Source: Selenomonas sp. TAMA-11512 (GTDB lineage: Bacteria > Bacillota > Negativicutes > Selenomonadales > Selenomonadaceae). Taken from it: DNA of 64,000 nucleotides. The position numbers and the translations under genes are program-made. Under the pieces are notes generated by a model. That model ran no database searches. It saw nothing but the letters and a program-made list of their open reading frames with translations, and was not told the DNA's origin. The stretch lies in NCBI RefSeq assembly GCF_037076525.1, contig NZ_AP029018.1, forward strand, positions 992,001 through 1,056,000. The letters run 5' to 3'. The number at the start of each line of letters is the position of its first letter. Position 1 is the stretch's first letter. Positions 53,214 through 62,525 of the stretch are shown here, piece after piece.

Positions 53214-53286
53214 CATTCGGGCTGGATGTACGAAGCGCGTATCGAAGTACACGGGATGAAATTTATTTCATGGGACATGATGGGAG

Positions 53287-54054
53287 CTATTCCTCCTGTT
53301 TTTGCGTATAGAGCAGGTAGTGGACGTACCAGACCTCGAGCAGGAGAAAATAGGCGAGCATGGACTTGAAGTGGAGGCGCGCTTCGTTTTCGGGCAGGGA
53401 AAATTCCTGTGGCGTGACGTAGAGGTTTTCCGTTGAACGGCCGGCGAGGGTGTTTTGGCGCATCTCCGTGATGGAGAGGATGGGGACGCCCTTGAGGCTG
53501 AGCTTTTCGGCAAACTCCACGACGCGCTCGGATTCGCCCGAGAGCGAGATGAAGATGAACAGATCATCCGGGCCTGCCGTCTGATAGACCGACTGGAACT
53601 CATCGCGCCCCGCGATCTCACAGATAAAGATGTTGTCGAAAAGGAAGAGACGCTTCATCTCCTGCATGACGTTCGTCTGCACATAGCCGGAGGCGTAGGC
53701 GAAGATGCGGTGCGCTTCCCGGATGAGTTTATTCGCGCGCGTGTAGTCGCGGCGCATCAGCTCGCGCCACGTCTGCTCGTAGAAGCTGCCGAGCTCGGTG
53801 ATGACGTCGCGCGACGGAGCGCTCTTTGCCGCCGCCTCCATGCGCATAAAGGCTTTCATCTCGCCGAACCCGTCAAAGCCGAGCTTCTGGGCAAAGCGTA
53901 CGACGGACGCGCTTGAGACGGTGCACGCACGCGCAAGCTCGTGGATGGAAGAGCGGCTCGCTGTCACGCGATCGGACTCGATATAGCGCCAAATGCACTT
54001 GTCCACATCGCCAAGCTCCTGCAAGTGTGCATTGATTCGTTCGGTAAGATTCAT
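53287..54054 (-). CDS. RpiR/MurR-family regulator
   Basis: DNA-binding regulator of sugar-phosphate genes, 255 residues. N-terminal HTH_6 domain: SSIHELARACTVSSASVVRF (about 37-56) and QKLGFDGFGEMKAFM. C-terminal SIS sugar-phosphate isomerase domain from about residue 118: IFAYASGYVQTNVMQEM and DLFIFISLSGESERVVEFA. It is next to and co-oriented with the PTS operon, which it probably controls in response to a phosphorylated sugar. ATG 54054 is preferred because AAAGGGGGCC precedes it; a second ATG is at 54075. Confidence 0.93.
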   Translation of the reverse strand: MNLTERINAHLQELGDVDKCIWRYIESDRVTASRSSIHELARACTVSSASVVRFAQKLGFDGFGEMKAFMRMEAAAKSAPSRDVITELGSFYEQTWRELMRRDYTRANKLIREAHRIFAYASGYVQTNVMQEMKRLFLFDNIFICEIAGRDEFQSVYQTAGPDDLFIFISLSGESERVVEFAEKLSLKGVPILSITEMRQNTLAGRSTENLYVTPQEFSLPENEARLHFKSMLAYFLLLEVWYVHYLLYTQKQEE

Positions 54055-54267
54055 GATGGCCCCCTTTTCTGTCATGCTTTCTTTTCAAAATTCGAGCGGT
54101 ATAGGAGGATTGGTGTCATTCGGCAACGTCAACGCAAAAGACATGCAAGAGCACGTTTGTGCGTGTAGTTTATTATAGCACAGACCGAGCGGCTTGAGGA
54201 TGGACAAAGGTCATTGCGAAAAGAGAAAATCTTCGCGGCTTTATGTTTTGAAACGGCTTCTTTTTAT

Positions 54268-54297
54268 TTGCAAGACGGATTTTCTTCATGCTATAAT
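54268..54297 (+). promoter_or_regulatory. lepA promoter
   Basis: TTGCAA (54268-54273), an 18-bp spacer, TATAAT (54292-54297), 46 nt before the ATG. The rest of the 290-nt divergent gap to rpiR holds a minus-strand TATAAT (54177-54172), the likely -10 of rpiR; nothing else recognised. Confidence 0.65.
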
Positions 54298-54343
54298 ATG
54301 GGACACGCTTATAAATATACTTGTCATTCGAAAGGAACTATTG

Positions 54344-56140
54344 ATGCAGAATAAGTTTATCCGGAATTTCTCGATTATCGCACATATTGACCATGGGAAG
54401 TCGACCATCGCCGATCGTCTCATCGAATACACGGGGGCGCTTACGGAGCGCGAGATGGAGGCGCAGGTGCTTGACAACATGGAGCTGGAGCGTGAACGCG
54501 GCATTACGATCAAGGCGCAGACGGTGCGCCTCTCCTATAAGGGCAAGAATGGCAGCATCTATGAGCTCAACCTCATCGATACACCGGGCCATGTCGACTT
54601 CACCTATGAAGTCTCGCGCTCTCTTGCAGCGTGCGAAGGCGCGCTTCTCGTCGTCGACGCGGCGCAGGGAGTCGAAGCGCAGACGCTGGCGAATGTCTAT
54701 ATGGCGTTGGAAAACGATCTCGAAATCATTCCGGTCATCAACAAAATCGATCTGCCAAGCGCGGATCCAGATCGTGTCAAGCAGGAAATCGAGGAGGTCA
54801 TCGGACTCGACGCGTCGGAAGCCGTGCTGGCATCGGCGAAATCCGGTATCGGCATTAAGCAAATTTTAGATGCCGTTATCGAGCGTATCCCGGCGCCGGG
54901 GGGACGAGATGACGCGCCCTTGAAGGCGCTGATCTTTGATTCGTACTTTGATTCATACAAAGGCGCGATCGCCCATGTTCGGCTGATGGAAGGCCATATC
55001 AAAAAGGGTATGCAGCTTAAGATGATGGCGACGGGCAAGGTCTTTGACGTGACGGATGTCGGCTGCTTCACGCCCGCGCCTGTCAACATGGGCGGATTGT
55101 CTGTCGGCGAAGTCGGCTTTGTCGCAGGCAGCTTGAAGGACGTGCGCGACGTGCGTGTCGGAGACACGATCACAGGCGTCGAGAATCCGGCGGCGGAGGC
55201 TCTGCCGGGGTACCGAGGCGTCACGCCGATGGTCTACTGCGGGCTCTATCCAGTAGACAGTTCAGACTATGACAATCTGAAGGATGCGCTGGAAAAGCTC
55301 CAGCTGAATGACGCGGCGCTTGTCTTCGAGCCGGAGACATCGGTCGCGCTCGGCTTCGGTTATCGCTGCGGCTTCCTCGGACTTCTGCACATGGATGTCA
55401 TTCAGGAGCGCTTGGAGCGTGAATACAAGATGAAGCTCATCACGACGGCGCCCTCGGTCATATATCACGTATTCAAAACGGACGGGGAGATGCTGACGGT
55501 GGACAATCCGTCGAAGCTGCCGCCGCCGACGCACATCGAGCATATCGAGGAGCCGTATGTCAAGGCGACGGTCATCGTACCGAACGACTATGTCGGGGCG
55601 GTCATGGAGATATCGCAGGATAAGCGCGGCGAGTTCGTCAGCATGGATTATCTCGACGTCAACCGTGTCATGATCATCTACCATATTCCATTGAGTGAAA
55701 TCATCTATGACTACTTTGATCGTCTGAAGTCGGCAACGCGCGGATACGCCTCGCTTGACTATGCACTCGCCGACTATAAGGAGTCGAAGCTCGTCAAGCT
55801 GGACATCCTCCTGAACGGAGATCCCGTCGACGCGCTTTCGACGATTGTCCACAGAGACCGTGCGGAGAGCCGCGGTCGATCGCTTGCGCAGAAGCTCAAG
55901 GGAATCATTCCGCAGCAGATGTTTGAGATACCGATTCAGGCGGCGGTAGGGAATAAGGTCATTGCCCGTGAAAATGTGCGCGCGATGCGCAAGGACGTCC
56001 TGGCGAAGTGCTACGGCGGTGATATCTCACGCAAGAGGAAGCTCCTTGAGAAGCAGAAGGAAGGCAAGAAGCGCATGAAGTCGGTCGGCAGCGTTGAGGT
56101 GCCGCAGGAGGCGTTCATGGCGATCTTGAAGATTGACTGA
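54344..56140 (+). CDS. lepA: Elongation factor 4 (ribosomal back-translocase)
   Basis: Ribosome-bound GTPase that aids initiation and stalled elongation. The 598 residues have G1 [10 protein letters not shown]2 ERGITI, G3 DTPGHVDF, G4 NKID, then the EF-G-like domains and the LepA-specific C-terminus ([21 protein letters not shown] in parts). ATG 54344 starts the family sequence and follows AAAGGAAC; the frame is open 50 codons further but over the promoter. hemW begins 1 nt after the stop. Confidence 0.97.
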   Translation: MQNKFIRNFSIIAHIDHGKSTIADRLIEYTGALTEREMEAQVLDNMELERERGITIKAQTVRLSYKGKNGSIYELNLIDTPGHVDFTYEVSRSLAACEGALLVVDAAQGVEAQTLANVYMALENDLEIIPVINKIDLPSADPDRVKQEIEEVIGLDASEAVLASAKSGIGIKQILDAVIERIPAPGGRDDAPLKALIFDSYFDSYKGAIAHVRLMEGHIKKGMQLKMMATGKVFDVTDVGCFTPAPVNMGGLSVGEVGFVAGSLKDVRDVRVGDTITGVENPAAEALPGYRGVTPMVYCGLYPVDSSDYDNLKDALEKLQLNDAALVFEPETSVALGFGYRCGFLGLLHMDVIQERLEREYKMKLITTAPSVIYHVFKTDGEMLTVDNPSKLPPPTHIEHIEEPYVKATVIVPNDYVGAVMEISQDKRGEFVSMDYLDVNRVMIIYHIPLSEIIYDYFDRLKSATRGYASLDYALADYKESKLVKLDILLNGDPVDALSTIVHRDRAESRGRSLAQKLKGIIPQQMFEIPIQAAVGNKVIARENVRAMRKDVLAKCYGGDISRKRKLLEKQKEGKKRMKSVGSVEVPQEAFMAILKID

Positions 56141-56141
56141 T

Positions 56142-57284
56142 ATGGAAGGCATCGGACTCTACATACACATTCCCTTTTGCCGGTCGAAGTGTGGTTATTG
56201 TGACTTTGCGTCCCGGGCGGGAGCGGAGCATCTGATGCCGCGCTATGTCAACGCGCTGTGCCGCGAGCTGGATGTATGCGCTGCCGAGCGTCTCAAGGGC
56301 AGCGTGCAGCTTCGCACGCTGTATATCGGCGGCGGGACACCGACGGTCTTGCCGGCGGAGGAAATGGAGCGCATCCTGGACAGGGTGCGCTCCCTCTTTT
56401 CCCTTACATCGGATGCGGAGTGCACGATAGAGGCGAATCCGGGAACGGTAACGAAGTCTTCCTTAGAGCGCCTGCATTCGGCGGGCATGAATCGAATCAG
56501 CTTCGGCGTGCAGTCCTTTTCCGATGCGATTTTAAAAGGATTGGGGCGTGTCCATATGTCGGAGGAGGCGCGTGACGCCATTCTCCTTGCGCAGGAAGCG
56601 GGATTTTTGAACACCAGTCTGGACCTCATGTACGGGCTTCCGTCGCAGACGATGGAAGACCTCGAGCGGAGTGTCGAAGAAGCGCTTACGCTCCCTGTCT
56701 CGCACATCTCTGTCTATGGCCTGCAGGTCGAAGCGGGGACTCCGTTTTATACGCGTTTCGAGAGGGGCCAGCTTGCGCTTCCCGCCGATGAGACGGTGGA
56801 TGCGATGTACGACTATCTGACGAAGCGACTCCCTGCTGCCGGCTATTCGCGCTATGAGATATCGAACTACGCGCGCGAGGGCTTCGAGAGCCGTCATAAT
56901 CTCTCCTATTGGCAGGATGTGCCGTATCTCGGCGTCGGCGCGTCGGCGCACAGCTATCTGGGGAATGTCCGATATGAAAATGTGCGGGAGGCGGAGGCGT
57001 ACATCGAATGCGTTGAGTCGGGGCAGTCACCGAGGCGAATCGAGCGGAAGCCGGATCAATCGGCGCACATGGAGGAGGTCGCGTTTCTTTCGCTCCGCAT
57101 GGCAGAGGGGCTTTCCAAGGCGCGCTTTGAAGAGACGTTTGGAGTATCCTTGGAAGAGGTCTATCGTGACGCCATCGAGCGCTGCACGCGTAAAGGACTC
57201 CTGGAAGAGACAAAAACGCATATCCGATTGAACTCGTTAGGAATGAAATACGGCAATCAGGTGTTTGCGGAATTTTTACTGTGA
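56142..57284 (+). CDS. hemW: Radical-SAM heme chaperone
   Basis: HemN-like protein that delivers heme; older annotations call it oxygen-independent coproporphyrinogen oxidase. The 380 residues start with LYIHIPFCRSKCGYCDFAS (CxxxCxxC), followed by IGGGTPTVLP, EANPGTV, FGVQSFSD and the C-terminal HemN domain. It lacks the N-terminal extension of true HemN, as expected for HemW. ATG 56142 lies 1 nt after lepA; a TTG at 56133 is an alternative. The lepA-hemW pairing is common in Firmicutes. Confidence 0.93.
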   Translation: MEGIGLYIHIPFCRSKCGYCDFASRAGAEHLMPRYVNALCRELDVCAAERLKGSVQLRTLYIGGGTPTVLPAEEMERILDRVRSLFSLTSDAECTIEANPGTVTKSSLERLHSAGMNRISFGVQSFSDAILKGLGRVHMSEEARDAILLAQEAGFLNTSLDLMYGLPSQTMEDLERSVEEALTLPVSHISVYGLQVEAGTPFYTRFERGQLALPADETVDAMYDYLTKRLPAAGYSRYEISNYAREGFESRHNLSYWQDVPYLGVGASAHSYLGNVRYENVREAEAYIECVESGQSPRRIERKPDQSAHMEEVAFLSLRMAEGLSKARFEETFGVSLEEVYRDAIERCTRKGLLEETKTHIRLNSLGMKYGNQVFAEFLL

Positions 57285-57360
57285 CGCGGGGGCGTATATA
57301 TTAACTGTTTTTCGTAAAAAGCCGATATACCTCATGAAATGTCTGCAAGGAGGCGATATC

Positions 57361-57543
57361 ATGGAAATGAGCATAGCTGCCATGAGCGTCGGTTTGTCTG
57401 AAATGAAGATGCAGCAGGAGCTGGGCATCTCGGTCATGAAGATGGCGATGAACAGCAGCCTGCAGGGAGCGGATGAGCTTCTTTCGGAGCTCGAGGCAAG
57501 CATTGACCCGAATCTTGGCAATATCGTAGACATTCAGGCATAA
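57361..57543 (+). CDS. YjfB-type small motility protein
   Basis: 60 residues: MEMSIAAMSVGLSEMKMQQE, SVMKMAMNSSLQGADEL, and the closing DPNLGNIVDIQA. The pattern of N-terminal helix, SVxKMAMD and NLGxxIDI-like end fits the YjfB family, tied to motility in Bacilli and Clostridia. Function unsettled. ATG 57361 follows AAGGAGG at ideal spacing. Immediately followed by its terminator. Confidence 0.82.
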   Translation: MEMSIAAMSVGLSEMKMQQELGISVMKMAMNSSLQGADELLSELEASIDPNLGNIVDIQA

Positions 57544-57581
57544 AAACGGCGGCAGTTCTTTCGGGAGCTGCCGCCGTTTTT
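57542..57581 (+). terminator. Terminator of the yjfB-like gene
   Basis: AAAAACGGCGGCAG (57542-57555) with CTGCCGCCGTTTTT (57568-57581), 14 bp perfect, ending in a T run. Confidence 0.93.
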
Positions 57582-57694
57582 CGACAAAATGCATGTTTAA
57601 TGCAAAGTTTATCGACGTTTTGCACAATTGTCATTGACGAAGCAAGAAGATAAATTTATAATGAAAGGGCGTGGCTATAATAAGAAATAATATC

Positions 57695-57849
57695 AAGGAA
57701 TTGCTGCTGAAATGAAGTCCGTCAAATCAGCGTAGATTTTTATTCGTTCCGAGAGGAAAACGGACGCAGAGCGGTGCTCTGCGGATGGCAAAGAGCGAAC
57801 GGAAGAGATGCCCTAAGATGGCAGTGCTGCATTTATCGGCGATTCCTAA
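57695..57849 (+). repeat. MITE-like element, copy 2 (about 155 bp)
   Basis: Shares the body of the element at 21749: AATGAAGTCCGTCA, GTAGATTTTT, CGGACGCAGAGCGGTGCTCTG, GATGGCAGTGCTGCATTTATC. Terminal repeats are more decayed: CAAGGAATTGCTGCTGAAAT against ATTTATCGGCGATTCCTAA. The right end lies 24 nt before the next gene's ATG. Confidence 0.68.
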
Positions 57850-57872
57850 CTAAGAGAGGACCGGGTGATATC

Positions 57873-59144
57873 ATGGCTGTTCACGCGATTAACGAAGCGA
57901 AACGATGTCTTCAATGCAAGAAACCCCTCTGTCAGATCAAAGGGTGTCCCGTCCAGACGCATATCCCGGAAATGATACGGCTCTTTCTGGAGGGTAAGAT
58001 TGAGGAAGCCGGCGAGATGCTCTTTGAAAATAATCCGATGAGCGCCGTCTGTTCCGCAATCTGTGATCATGAGGCTCAGTGTGAAGGGAACTGCATCCAG
58101 GGGCGCAAGAATGCTCCTGTGCAGATTTCTGCAATTGAACACTATATTTCAGAGGCGTACCTGAACCGGCTCAGCATGAATCGTCTTCCAAGCAAGGGGC
58201 AGAGGGTGGCTGTCATCGGCGCTGGCCCTGCGGGCATGACGGTCGCCTTCAAGCTGGGAAAGCTGGGCTATGACGTCACGCTTTTTGAGCGCAAGAATTT
58301 CGTGGGCGGGCTTCTTCGCTATGCGATACCGAACTTTCGCCTGTCACGCAGCATCGTTGATTCCTATGACAAGAAGCTGCGTGAGCTGGGGATTCATCTG
58401 CGTCCGAATACGACCATCGGCGGAGCGATCAAGCTCGATGCGCTTTTTGAAGACGGATATGAGGCTGTCTTTATGGGGACCGGCGCTTGGCGCGCTCGAG
58501 GACTGGGCGTCAAAGGCGAGAGTCTCGGGAACTGTCACTATGCGATCGATTATCTTCAGAATCCGGACAGCTATGTGCTGGGAGATACGGTCGCTGTGAT
58601 CGGTGCAGGCAATTCGGCCATGGATGCGGCGCGCACGGCCATTCGCCGGGGCGCGAAGAAGGTCACCATTTATGCCCGCTCCAAGGTGCGTGCGAGCCAA
58701 ACCGAGCTTGATTATACGGAGGCGGACGGCGTCCGCTTTGAGCTGGGAATGGGTGTACACTCCATTACCGAGGAAGGGCCGATGCTTTACAAGCGTCATT
58801 TCGATGAGGAAGGCAATCTCATCAGTGAAGATGAGCCGCAGCTGATTCCCGCAGACAGCGTGATCATTGCTGTCAGCCAGAAACCGAAGGATAAGATTGC
58901 CCGTACGACAACGGGAATTACCTTTAATGAGCGCGGTCTGGTGGAAGTCGATGAGAATATGCAGACAAAGCACGAGGGCGTATACTCGGCAGGCGACGTT
59001 GTTCTGGGATCGATGAATGTGGTCATGGCGGTGCGGGACGCGAAGATTGCTGCGGCTGCCATGGATGCGTATTTGACGGAAAAACGATGTCTTGCTGCAG
59101 AAAAGCTCGCGAAAAATGTTTGTCCTATGGAAAATATATCCTGA
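57873..59144 (+). CDS. GltD-type FAD/NADPH oxidoreductase (glutamate synthase small-subunit-like)
   Basis: Iron-sulfur flavoprotein of 423 residues. N-terminal [4Fe-4S] cysteines in RCLQCKKPLCQIKGCPV and CSAICDHEAQCEGNC; FAD site VIGAGPAGMTVAF (about 116); NAD(P)H site VIGAGNSAMDAARTA (about 249); FAD-closing GVYSAGDVVLG near 380. It passes electrons from NADPH to a partner. No gltB large subunit is adjacent, so it may serve glutamate synthase elsewhere or act as an NfnB/SudA-like subunit. ATG 57873 is set by homology; AGAGAGGA lies 11 nt upstream, in the end of the repeat. Confidence 0.88.
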   Translation: MAVHAINEAKRCLQCKKPLCQIKGCPVQTHIPEMIRLFLEGKIEEAGEMLFENNPMSAVCSAICDHEAQCEGNCIQGRKNAPVQISAIEHYISEAYLNRLSMNRLPSKGQRVAVIGAGPAGMTVAFKLGKLGYDVTLFERKNFVGGLLRYAIPNFRLSRSIVDSYDKKLRELGIHLRPNTTIGGAIKLDALFEDGYEAVFMGTGAWRARGLGVKGESLGNCHYAIDYLQNPDSYVLGDTVAVIGAGNSAMDAARTAIRRGAKKVTIYARSKVRASQTELDYTEADGVRFELGMGVHSITEEGPMLYKRHFDEEGNLISEDEPQLIPADSVIIAVSQKPKDKIARTTTGITFNERGLVEVDENMQTKHEGVYSAGDVVLGSMNVVMAVRDAKIAAAAMDAYLTEKRCLAAEKLAKNVCPMENIS

Positions 59145-59181
59145 CGTGAAAGATAAATGAGATGTGCTGTGATTTATGGAA

Positions 59182-59217
59182 AAGCTGCCGCAGATATTTG
59201 CGGTAGCTTCTTTTTTT
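59182..59217 (+). terminator. Terminator after the GltD-like gene
   Basis: AAGCTGCCGC (59182-59191) with GCGGTAGCTT (59200-59209, one G-U), 8-nt loop, then C and seven T. Confidence 0.9.
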
Positions 59218-59227
59218 GTGCTATAAT
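59198..59227 (+). promoter_or_regulatory. Promoter of the hydrolase gene inside the preceding terminator
   Basis: TTGCGG (59198-59203) within the terminator stem, an 18-bp spacer, TATAAT (59222-59227). A start near 59234 would rule out the ATG at 59229. Confidence 0.5.
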
Positions 59228-59255
59228 AATGGGCGTGGAAGAAGATGATAGCATA

Positions 59256-60305
59256 GTGAATGAACAATATAATAAAAAAACGGATGACGTATATTCCGTG
59301 CGTCATCCATGGAAGACGCGTTCATCTTGGGGGACGATACTTCTGACAATGTGCTTGACGGCGTTGGCAACCTCGCTTCTCTTGGCAGGGGTGACGATCG
59401 TCGCGCTTTTCTACGGTGTCGGTGGGTATTTTGTGGATCTCGCGTTAAAGCGAGGAACGGACTCGGACCCCATGGCACCGCCGGCAGTCAGTGCCAGCCT
59501 CACGGAGCCGCGCGCCAACAAGCCGGATAAACCGTCTGTCGAGGCGCAGGCGTGGGAGATACGTGCACAGGACGGAATCAATCTGTCGGCGACATGCTTT
59601 ATTCCATGGCAAGCTTCCGCTGCGGGGCATCAATGGGTAATTCTTTTACATGGCTACGGGCGCTCGCAGGAGGATACATGGGACTATGCCGAGGCATATC
59701 TGGAACACGGGTATCAGGTCTTGACTCCGGATTTGCGCGCATCAGGCCACAGCCAGGGGCAATATGTGACGATGGGAACCATGGAAGCCGAGGATGTCGC
59801 GCTGTGGGTCGGACGGATTCTGTCGGCGGATCCGAAGGCTCGCGTTGTCCTGCATGGCATTTCCATGGGTGCGGCGACCGCGATGATGACCGCCGGACGA
59901 GGCGATATGGAGGGCAAGGTGGCGGCGGTTGTTGAGGACTCGGGCTATACGAGTGCCGATGCGATGTTTGCCGTGAAGATGGAGGCATTTCAGCTACCGG
60001 TCGATATACTGCTTCCCGTGGTTACATATATGAGTGAGAAGCGGACGGGTGTTTCCATTGAGCGGGCGTCCGCCCTGCAGGCGGTGCGGCGCTCTAAGGT
60101 GCCGATTCTCTTCATTCACGGGACGAATGATTTGCTCGTGCCGTATTCTATGATGCAGACGCTGTATGCCGCATCCGCGAGCCGCAATAAAGAGGCCTGG
60201 ACGGTGGACGGCGGGCGTCATGCTGCGGCAAAGCATAAAAATCCGGAAGAGTACTTTCACAGAGTGTTTTCCTTTGCGGATAAATATACGGGAAATGACC
60301 GATAA
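59256..60305 (+). CDS. Membrane-anchored alpha/beta hydrolase
   Basis: 349 residues. One N-terminal membrane helix (TILLTMCLTALATSLLLAGV) anchors an outward-facing hydrolase domain: VILLHGYGRSQEDTW (oxyanion loop), LHGISMGAATAM (nucleophile Ser), HGTNDLLVPYSMM (Asp) and GGRHAAAKHKNPEEY (His). Resembles the YfkD/BEM46-like (BAAT/Abhydrolase) family found in Firmicutes; substrate unknown, possibly an ester. GTG 59256 is preferred since the promoter overlaps ATG 59229; the ribosome site is weak either way. Confidence 0.85.
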   Translation: MNEQYNKKTDDVYSVRHPWKTRSSWGTILLTMCLTALATSLLLAGVTIVALFYGVGGYFVDLALKRGTDSDPMAPPAVSASLTEPRANKPDKPSVEAQAWEIRAQDGINLSATCFIPWQASAAGHQWVILLHGYGRSQEDTWDYAEAYLEHGYQVLTPDLRASGHSQGQYVTMGTMEAEDVALWVGRILSADPKARVVLHGISMGAATAMMTAGRGDMEGKVAAVVEDSGYTSADAMFAVKMEAFQLPVDILLPVVTYMSEKRTGVSIERASALQAVRRSKVPILFIHGTNDLLVPYSMMQTLYAASASRNKEAWTVDGGRHAAAKHKNPEEYFHRVFSFADKYTGNDR

Positions 60306-60396
60306 TCTGTTATAAGACGTGTATGACGGAAATAAGGCGGCGCGGTCAGACGGCTCCTCATCAGCAGGGGAGAACGGTTGAGGAGGAGAAAGACAG

Positions 60397-60846
60397 ATGC
60401 GTGCAGTTGTCACTCGAGTTCAGGAGGCAAGCGTCACGATTGACGGGACGGTGCGGGGCTCCATCCAAAGGGGGTATCTCGTCCTCCTGGGAATCGGTGA
60501 GGGGGACACGGAGAAGGAGGCGGAGCGCCTGGCGGACAAGATCTGTCACCTTCGCGTATTCTACGACGATGAGGGCAAGATGAATCTCGACTTGGAGACG
60601 GTCGGCGGAGAGCTTTTGGTCGTCAGTCAGTTCACGCTGTACGCGGATTTAAAGAGCCGCAGACCGGGCTTTTCGCATGCGGCAAAGCCGGCGACGGCGA
60701 TTCCTCTCTATGAGCACTTCATCGCGTACTGCAAGGCGCAGGGATTCCGCGTGGAGACGGGAGAATTTGGCGCGGATATGCAGGTCGCGTCAGTGAACGA
60801 CGGTCCGGTGACGATCCTTTACGATACGGCGGAGCTGTGGAGGTGA
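60397..60846 (+). CDS. dtd: D-aminoacyl-tRNA deacylase
   Basis: Frees tRNA mischarged with D-amino acids or glycine. The 149 residues start MRAVVTRVQEASVTIDG and carry both active-site motifs, SQFTLYADLKSRRPGF (about 79) and NDGPVTI (about 135). Length is exactly typical. GAGGAGGAGAAAGAC precedes the ATG. It sits 4 nt before pyrK. Confidence 0.96.
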   Translation: MRAVVTRVQEASVTIDGTVRGSIQRGYLVLLGIGEGDTEKEAERLADKICHLRVFYDDEGKMNLDLETVGGELLVVSQFTLYADLKSRRPGFSHAAKPATAIPLYEHFIAYCKAQGFRVETGEFGADMQVASVNDGPVTILYDTAELWR

Positions 60847-60850
60847 CGGC

Positions 60851-61612
60851 ATGAAATACTTGGAGCGTGCAAGTATCACGGAAAATCACGCGATTACGGA
60901 TGCCGTCTGGAAAATGGTTCTGAAATCACCGCAAATAGCAGGGTGCGCTCATCCCGGACAATTTGTCATGCTCGAGGCGCCGGGCCCGGATCTCCTCTTG
61001 CGGCGACCTCTCAGCATCGCCGATGCGGATTCGGGAAAAGGGACCGTAACTTTCATCTATCGTTTGGTGGGAAAAGGAACGAAGCGCTATACAAAGCTTC
61101 GTGCGGGGGATGTGCTTTCGCTGGAGGGACCTCTCGGTACGGGCTTTACCTTGGGCAGAGGGCGGGAGCTTCTGGTTGGCGGCGGTGTGGGCATTGCGCC
61201 TTTGATCTTTCTGGCCCGACTGCTGCCCGTCAAGCCTGTTCTCCTGATAGGCGGGCGAACGGCGGAGGAACTCTTCTGGAAGGAATTTTTGGAGCCGCAT
61301 GCCGAAGAGGTTTTGCTGACAACAGATGACGGGACAGCGGGCGTTCGGGGAACAACGGTTGATCGTCTGCCCGATGCACTGGCGGAGTATGATGTGGAAG
61401 CGATTAAATCGTGCGGCCCCGCCATCATGATGAAAGGCGTCGCGGCCATTGCGGGTGCACAGGGAAAGCCCTGCGAAGTATCCCTTGAGACGCGTATGGG
61501 ATGCGGCTTCGGCGTCTGTCTGGGCTGTACGTTTGAAGGACGGGAAAGCGGCCGGAGACGCAAGATCTGTACGGAAGGACCTGTGTTTTCAGCGAAGGAG
61601 GTGTTCGGATGA
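60851..61612 (+). CDS. pyrK: Dihydroorotate dehydrogenase B, electron-transfer subunit
   Basis: Passes electrons from dihydroorotate (via PyrD) to NAD+. The 253 residues have an FAD domain (LLRRPLSIADAD), an NAD domain (LLVGGGVGIAPLIFLA) and the C-terminal [2Fe-2S] cysteines in MGCGFGVCLGCTF plus KIC. The stop overlaps the pyrD ATG by 4 bases. GAGGTGACGGC precedes the ATG. Confidence 0.95.
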   Translation: MKYLERASITENHAITDAVWKMVLKSPQIAGCAHPGQFVMLEAPGPDLLLRRPLSIADADSGKGTVTFIYRLVGKGTKRYTKLRAGDVLSLEGPLGTGFTLGRGRELLVGGGVGIAPLIFLARLLPVKPVLLIGGRTAEELFWKEFLEPHAEEVLLTTDDGTAGVRGTTVDRLPDALAEYDVEAIKSCGPAIMMKGVAAIAGAQGKPCEVSLETRMGCGFGVCLGCTFEGRESGRRRKICTEGPVFSAKEVFG

Positions 61613-62520
61613 ATGCTCGATTGGAGACCGACATCTCCGGCATCTCTCTCAAGACACCTGTGCTGGGCGCATCCGGCACCTTCGGCTTCGGGTTGGAGTA
61701 CAGGGACTTTCTCGATTTAGACAAGGTCGGAGGCGTTGTCTCGAAAGGCATTACGCCGACATACAGAGCAGGTAACCCCGGCAATCGCATTGCGGAAACA
61801 CCGTCCGGGATGCTCAACTCCATCGGTCTGGAAAATCCCGGCATGGACGCGTTCATACGAGATATCGTACCGCAGGCGGTGCAGATGCCGACGCCTTTTA
61901 TTGTCAACTTCAGCGCGGGCTCCGTCGAGGAATTTGGAGAGATGGCGGCGAAGCTTGAGCAGACCGAGGTCGCCGGCATGGAGGTCAATATTTCGTGCCC
62001 CAATGTCAAGTCGGAGGGTATTTTCTTCGGAACGAATCCGCGCTTGGCCGCGGACGTTACGGAGGCGGTGAAGCGGGCGACGAAGAAGCCCGTCATTGTC
62101 AAGCTTTCACCCAATGTCACGGATATCAAAGTGATTGCAAAGGCGGTAGAGGAAGCCGGAGCGGATGCGGTATCGCTCATCAACACCCTGACGGGGATGG
62201 CGATCGACATTCGCACGAGGAGACCTCTGTTGGGCAATCTCACAGGCGGACTCTCCGGCCCCTGTATCAAGCCGGTGGCGCTTCGCATGGTCTATGAGGT
62301 CGCGCAAACCGTACGGATTCCCGTCATAGGCATGGGGGGCATCGCGACCGCGGAGGACGTCGTGGAGTTCCTTTTGGCCGGAGCAAGTGCGGTCCAGGTA
62401 GGTGCGGAGAACTTTCGCAACCCGCGCGCAGTTGTCGAGATCGCGGAGACATTGGATGCCTATTTAGAGGCGAATGGAATCGCCTCTGTGAAAGAGTTGG
62501 TAGGAGCACTGGAGGTGTGA
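61609..62520 (+). CDS. pyrD: Dihydroorotate dehydrogenase B, catalytic subunit
   Basis: FMN enzyme of pyrimidine synthesis, class 1B, 303 residues. VLGASGTFGFG at the start, the base Cys in EVNISCPNVKSEG (about 128), VKLSPNVTD, and the FMN phosphate site GMGGIATAEDVVEFLLAGAS. Pairs with PyrK, giving NAD+-linked anaerobic oxidation. No other pyr gene is in the window. Confidence 0.96.
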   Translation: MNARLETDISGISLKTPVLGASGTFGFGLEYRDFLDLDKVGGVVSKGITPTYRAGNPGNRIAETPSGMLNSIGLENPGMDAFIRDIVPQAVQMPTPFIVNFSAGSVEEFGEMAAKLEQTEVAGMEVNISCPNVKSEGIFFGTNPRLAADVTEAVKRATKKPVIVKLSPNVTDIKVIAKAVEEAGADAVSLINTLTGMAIDIRTRRPLLGNLTGGLSGPCIKPVALRMVYEVAQTVRIPVIGMGGIATAEDVVEFLLAGASAVQVGAENFRNPRAVVEIAETLDAYLEANGIASVKELVGALEV

Positions 62521-62525
62521 TCTTA

